From an uncultured Bacteroidota bacterium (GTDB lineage: Bacteria > Bacteroidota > Bacteroidia > Bacteroidales > P3): DNA of 26,359 nucleotides. The stretch lies in assembly GCA_900545215.1 (NCBI GenBank), contig UQXW01000032.1:1-26359 (forward strand). The letters are read 5' to 3'. The notes beneath the pieces are model-generated. The model saw nothing but the letters and a program-made list of their open reading frames with translations, was not told the DNA's origin and ran no database searches. The position numbers and the translations under genes were made by a program. This document shows positions 23,088-26,359 of this stretch, in pieces (position 1 is the stretch's first letter; the number at the start of each line of letters is the position of its first letter).

Positions 23088-23307
23088 GATTTGGTATTGC
23101 ACCAACCCGACAAAACAAATATATCTTCCTCAATAAGCACATAATTACGCCTCTTTTCATACATATATCGGCTTATTCGCAAAATAGAACAAATCAGGCT
23201 GTTGCCGAATCGCCGTTTCAGCAAAATGAAACGGCGGAATAAAAAGTCGAAACGCCGCTCTACGAGAATAGAACGGCGTTTGGTTGTGAGTGAAACACAA
23301 CATATTC
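23088..23307. other. Convergent intergenic gap with two hairpins
   Basis: Lies between two convergent genes and contains the dispersed repeat copy 2 (from 23205) and a second hairpin (23250-23281). Nothing coding seen. Confidence 0.6.
23205..23281. repeat. Dispersed palindromic repeat, copy 2, with double hairpin
   Basis: Core CGAATCGCCGTT at 23206-23217. Hairpin 1 is perfect: CGCCGTTTCA (23211-23220) / TGAAACGGCG (23227-23236), loop GCAAAA. Hairpin 2 pairs AAACGCCG (23250-23257) with CGGCGTTT (23274-23281). It may also act as a bidirectional terminator for the convergent genes. Confidence 0.65.
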
Positions 23308-24387
23308 TTACTTAACAATCAATTTCTTGTTTGCGACGCCTGCATTGGTTTTGATTTTGAAGATATACGTTCCGGGCGGATATGCGGATAAATCCATATA
23401 TCGCTCGTACGCATTCACTTTTTCCTCGAACATCTTTCTGCCATTCATATCGAACACCTCCAACAGCTCGATTTTGTAACGGCTTATCACTTTGCAGAAA
23501 TCGGAAGCGGGATTCGGGATTATGTTGCAGTGTTGCGACACATCGACCTTTGCCAGCGATGAATTATTCTTAGGCACGAGAATGATTGGATAGAACCCTA
23601 TCTGTTTCTTGTAATAGAACTTATATACCGAATCGGTCTCGAAGCTCACCCAATCCACCGAATCATACATTCTGTACAAAGGTGGCAGATACTCATAGCA
23701 ACCTTTGTCCTCGTATTTGCAGGCACCCCTTTTCTGCGAGGGGTCTCCGCCGATGAAAGACATGGTGTGATCGAACTGATAAGGTCTGTTTGCCCAACCA
23801 CCGTAAGTAGTATGATTCTTATCGTATGCCAATGAGAATCGATTGAGCGAATGTCCGTTTCGGAAGAAATAATACTCCAAAGGAGAAGCTGTTTCGGTAT
23901 GATAATGATATGTACTGTAAAGAATTGGAGCATAATCCAACAGATTACCGTTGCCATCATAGATAACGAAGTACGGTATCCTCGACATAGGAGGACGATC
24001 GCCGAAAATCTTTGCTGCCACTCCTATGATAATGGCGTTGGTATCCAAATCCGGAAGATAATACGGTTGAGCGAAAGACCTTATGCCCGGCAGACTTTGA
24101 TGCCCTACAACCTTCGCGTCATGATATACATTCGGCAAACTATCCATCTGACAATAATGTCTTAAATAAAGCAACCGCATAAAGTCATGATAAGACGGAT
24201 GAAAATCCGGATCATCGCTATTATTATAGAATTGTCTTTGTGCTATCGAATCAAAGAACATCGGACACTCCAATATGGTGGACGGGAAGTAAATCACCGT
24301 GTCGTATTCCTGTTGTTCATCGAAATCCTGTGCCGATGAACATATTCCTGACATCATGCAAATGATGAGTATTGCTGTTTTCTTCAT
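23308..24387 (-). CDS. Secreted protein of unknown function with T9SS type A sorting domain
   Basis: 359 residues. Signal peptide about 1-19 (cleaved after CSSAQ). The middle has no domain I can name. It is rich in aromatic residues and histidine (FHPSYHDFMRLLYLRHYCQM, RSFAQPYYLPDLDTNAIIIG VAAKI, IPYFVIYDGNGNLLDY) and resembles lineage-specific secreted proteins I associate with Bacteroidales. The last about 70 residues are a T9SS sorting domain (IIPNPASDFCKVI, VFDMNGRKMFEEKV, PPGTYIFKIKT, KKLIVK), so export across the outer membrane by the Por system is expected. It starts 22 bases after the gene at 24410 in the same direction and is probably co-transcribed. Confidence 0.8.
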   Translation of the reverse strand: MKKTAILIICMMSGICSSAQDFDEQQEYDTVIYFPSTILECPMFFDSIAQRQFYNNSDDPDFHPSYHDFMRLLYLRHYCQMDSLPNVYHDAKVVGHQSLPGIRSFAQPYYLPDLDTNAIIIGVAAKIFGDRPPMSRIPYFVIYDGNGNLLDYAPILYSTYHYHTETASPLEYYFFRNGHSLNRFSLAYDKNHTTYGGWANRPYQFDHTMSFIGGDPSQKRGACKYEDKGCYEYLPPLYRMYDSVDWVSFETDSVYKFYYKKQIGFYPIILVPKNNSSLAKVDVSQHCNIIPNPASDFCKVISRYKIELLEVFDMNGRKMFEEKVNAYERYMDLSAYPPGTYIFKIKTNAGVANKKLIVK

Positions 24388-24409
24388 TTTTTTTATTCGT
24401 TTTGGTTGA

Positions 24410-26119
24410 TTACTTTATTTCTTGCGGCGGTTCGTAAATCATATTCTCTTCTTTGTTTGTGCAGACCTTGTTTATCTCTCCTTTTTCTCTGAGCAGGGGT
24501 GCGAAGTTCTGTATATCCGCATTCGCAGGCAGGTCTCTCACTTTTACCCGCATGTTTATGCCTGTTCCTGTCATGTAGATAAATCTGCAATGTTCCATTC
24601 CGGGTTTTTCTGAGAATGTCGGTTCGTAGTCCTGAATAATCCTCCGTTCGGTGATGGTGTTGCAGGCATTGCCGGAGAAGAAGCCGAACGTCTTCTTTTC
24701 GGTAAGGGTCAAGTCGTCAATGCTGCCGACGATTGTGAGATAGTCTTTATTGTGCTTCGAAATGGAAGAAGTAAAGCTGTCTCCGTTTCTTCCGAAAGCA
24801 CTTGCCGGCAAGTCCAAAACCTTAGCATTGTAAGGCATCAGAGTGTTGGTATTCATACTCATGTACCAGATGGTGGGATAATTGTATTTCTCTCCGTCTT
24901 CCTTCAATACAAGGAGGACATTCTGCTCCTTGATGTATTCCATATCCCATACGCGTGGTTTATTCGGGCAACCGGCATCCATATAGTGAGCAATGCTTGC
25001 ATAATATGGGTTTGTGTCGAGATTTATCTTATAAAGAGCATTACCGTTGCTGTTGTTACTGTTTGCTGTATAGCAAAGGGCTATGTTATTGCCTCCGACA
25101 CAGGTTGTTTTCAATAAATCATATCCGTCATAAGCTGCAAAATTCGAGGCTATCATCAAATTGTTTATATGATTTGCAAAGTTGTTCTTATCTATGCGGT
25201 AAATGTAGAACTGATTAAAAGGAATACAATATTCATAACGGTTATAATAGGAGACGACAAGGCAGATATAATCCTTTGTCATGCACATATCGCGAGCGAT
25301 TTCAAATCCTCGTCTGTGGTTAAGTCTCCAAATGTCGTATCTGTGGCTTGTGCCGGTTGCTTCTCTCTTTATCCTGAGAGCGGCAAAGCAATCCCAATGC
25401 CATAAGGTGTCGTTTCGCCAACCCATTCCCAAATCGTCGTACATACTGTTCGGGGATACGGTATTGCCTTCTCCTTCCACCATTCTGTATGGGTAAGTGA
25501 GGTCGGGCGGTGGTAATATGGGGCCGTTTATGGTGCTGTCAAATTCATAAAGAGGTTCGGGTTCGTAATATACATCGGCATAATACTGCGACCCCATGGC
25601 AGCAACAACGCTTTCGCTTGTCGTATCATTATAGGCTATGACCTTTTGGACATTGGTAAGCGATGGAATATCTGTATAGGTGCATTGTGTCTGTGAGGAG
25701 AAGAACAAATCGGGTACGGAGATGTAGCCAATGAAGCCTTTGCTCAAAGTGTCGCCGGGTACATAATGGCGTCCGCCGAAATAGATGGTGTCTCTCAGCA
25801 GGTCGAAGTCGTTTATCAAGTACTCCGTAGGCATATCGGCATACTTCATCATTTGTTGCTCTTTGTCGAGTAGGACAAAGCGGCAACCGCCTGTGTTCAA
25901 ACGGGTCAGAATGACCGATTGCTTGGAATTGTTCTGCACGACTTTCTGACCATACTCCGAATTGGTGACATCGGATTGCGGTGTGCTTAGAAAATAATTG
26001 TTGTTCTCCGCATCGGCAGTGGACAACACTTGCGACAAGCCCTTGTCGGGCATCAGCAGAGCGGAAGCAATAAATGCAACTGCCGACAACTGCCGAAGAA
26101 AATGTGGTTTTCTACTCAT
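24410..26119 (-). CDS. Secreted protein of unknown function without sorting tail
   Basis: 569 residues. Signal peptide about 1-30 (MSRKPHFLRQLSAVAFIASA, cleaved near GLSQ). The body is rich in aromatic and Asn/Asp residues. It has repeated strand-like units with short polar loops (TYPYRMVEGEGNTVS, DYICLVVSYYNRYEYCIPFN, NNIALCYTANSNNSNGNALY, YLTIVGSIDDLTL) that could form a beta-propeller, though I cannot assign a family. It ends EEPPQEIK-like (IYEPPQEIK) without the YPNP ... KKLIV pattern of a T9SS tail, unlike its downstream neighbour. It is the first gene of a two-gene - strand unit. No promoter box with good spacing is visible. Function unknown. Confidence 0.75.
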   Translation of the reverse strand: MSRKPHFLRQLSAVAFIASALLMPDKGLSQVLSTADAENNNYFLSTPQSDVTNSEYGQKVVQNNSKQSVILTRLNTGGCRFVLLDKEQQMMKYADMPTEYLINDFDLLRDTIYFGGRHYVPGDTLSKGFIGYISVPDLFFSSQTQCTYTDIPSLTNVQKVIAYNDTTSESVVAAMGSQYYADVYYEPEPLYEFDSTINGPILPPPDLTYPYRMVEGEGNTVSPNSMYDDLGMGWRNDTLWHWDCFAALRIKREATGTSHRYDIWRLNHRRGFEIARDMCMTKDYICLVVSYYNRYEYCIPFNQFYIYRIDKNNFANHINNLMIASNFAAYDGYDLLKTTCVGGNNIALCYTANSNNSNGNALYKINLDTNPYYASIAHYMDAGCPNKPRVWDMEYIKEQNVLLVLKEDGEKYNYPTIWYMSMNTNTLMPYNAKVLDLPASAFGRNGDSFTSSISKHNKDYLTIVGSIDDLTLTEKKTFGFFSGNACNTITERRIIQDYEPTFSEKPGMEHCRFIYMTGTGINMRVKVRDLPANADIQNFAPLLREKGEINKVCTNKEENMIYEPPQEIK

Positions 26120-26359
26120 AATACTTCATTTTAAGGTTAAAAAATAAGCCGTCTTGCATAAGGGACAACCGTTTGATGCAAAAAGTAAACAAAGAGACGG
26201 AAATATTTTTCACTATCAATGCTTTGTTGCTTAGTTATCAGTGAATTAAATTTTAATCGAGAAGACACGAAATGCCATACCGACAATACGAAATGCCTCT
26301 TTCCGCAATTTATACACCGTCAAACAATTACCGAATCGCCGTTCTGCTTTTGCAGAACG
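26120..26359. other. Upstream region of the secreted-protein unit, cut by the window end
   Basis: 240 bases without a gene. It contains two copies of ACGAAATGCC (26267-26276 and 26288-26297, 21 bases apart) and copy 3 of the dispersed palindromic repeat at the very end. A near-match to a -7 box on the minus strand (TACTTTTTG, one base too long) lies near 26180. Confidence 0.45.
26332..26359. repeat. Dispersed palindromic repeat, copy 3 (truncated by window)
   Basis: Core CGAATCGCCGTT at 26332-26343 with the perfect hairpin CGTTCTGC (26340-26347) / GCAGAACG (26352-26359), loop TTTT. The window ends within the element. Confidence 0.6.

Overview
The window looks like a chromosomal segment of a Bacteroidota bacterium, most likely order Bacteroidales. 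Four things point there. Promoters follow the Bacteroidota pattern, with a -7 box TAnnTTTG and a -33 TTTG-like box about 20 bases upstream. Two secreted proteins end in type IX secretion (T9SS) sorting domains. There is a BspA-type leucine-rich-repeat surface protein and a porin O/P-type phosphate porin. Neither transposase nor CRISPR array was seen.

Layout. (1) 10-1722 (-) is an LptD/OstA-like outer-membrane protein whose reading frame stops about 250 residues short of what I recall for the family. It is divergent from (2) a compact + strand cluster, 1799-6695: secreted N-acetylmuramoyl-L-alanine amidase, MCE/MlaD protein, COG0731-type radical SAM protein, a FeoB-like membrane domain without its GTPase half, and a small IPExxxVDY-like protein. 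(3) 7136-7891 is a SUMF1/FGE-fold protein and 8136-8687 a reverse rubrerythrin, each with its own promoter and terminator. (4) 8842-14454 is a complete phosphate-uptake operon: porin, pstS, pstC, pstA, pstB, phoU. It is preceded by four 11-bp-phased hexamers that look like a PhoB/PhoP box and closed by a hairpin terminator. (5) After about 650 bases without a gene come a conserved protein of unknown function (15108-15878) and a 1088-residue BspA-like LRR protein with InlB-like repeats and a T9SS tail (15983-19249). (6) An initiator tRNA and pyrF (-), a C_GCAxxG_C_C-type redox protein (+), nadD (-) and a thioredoxin-fold protein without catalytic cysteines (+) follow. (7) At the right end is a two-gene - strand unit of secreted proteins, only the second of which has a T9SS tail.

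How the genes work together. The phosphate block is a self-contained system. The porin brings phosphate across the outer membrane, PstS captures it, PstCA/PstB import it, and PhoU signals supply. No PhoR/PhoB pair is in the window, so the predicted regulator must lie elsewhere. The lptD / amidase / mce neighbourhood is an envelope-maintenance locus (LPS insertion, peptidoglycan cleavage, lipid trafficking).

The most interesting non-standard observations are these: a C-run motif plus a GAA(A)TGTTAA motif at identical distances from the promoters of two unrelated genes (7136 and 15108); the phased Pho-box array; a GTPase-less FeoB; a PstS-like segment inside PstC; and a dispersed palindromic intergenic repeat with core CGAATCGCCGTT. 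All family assignments come from reading motifs by eye; no database search was run.
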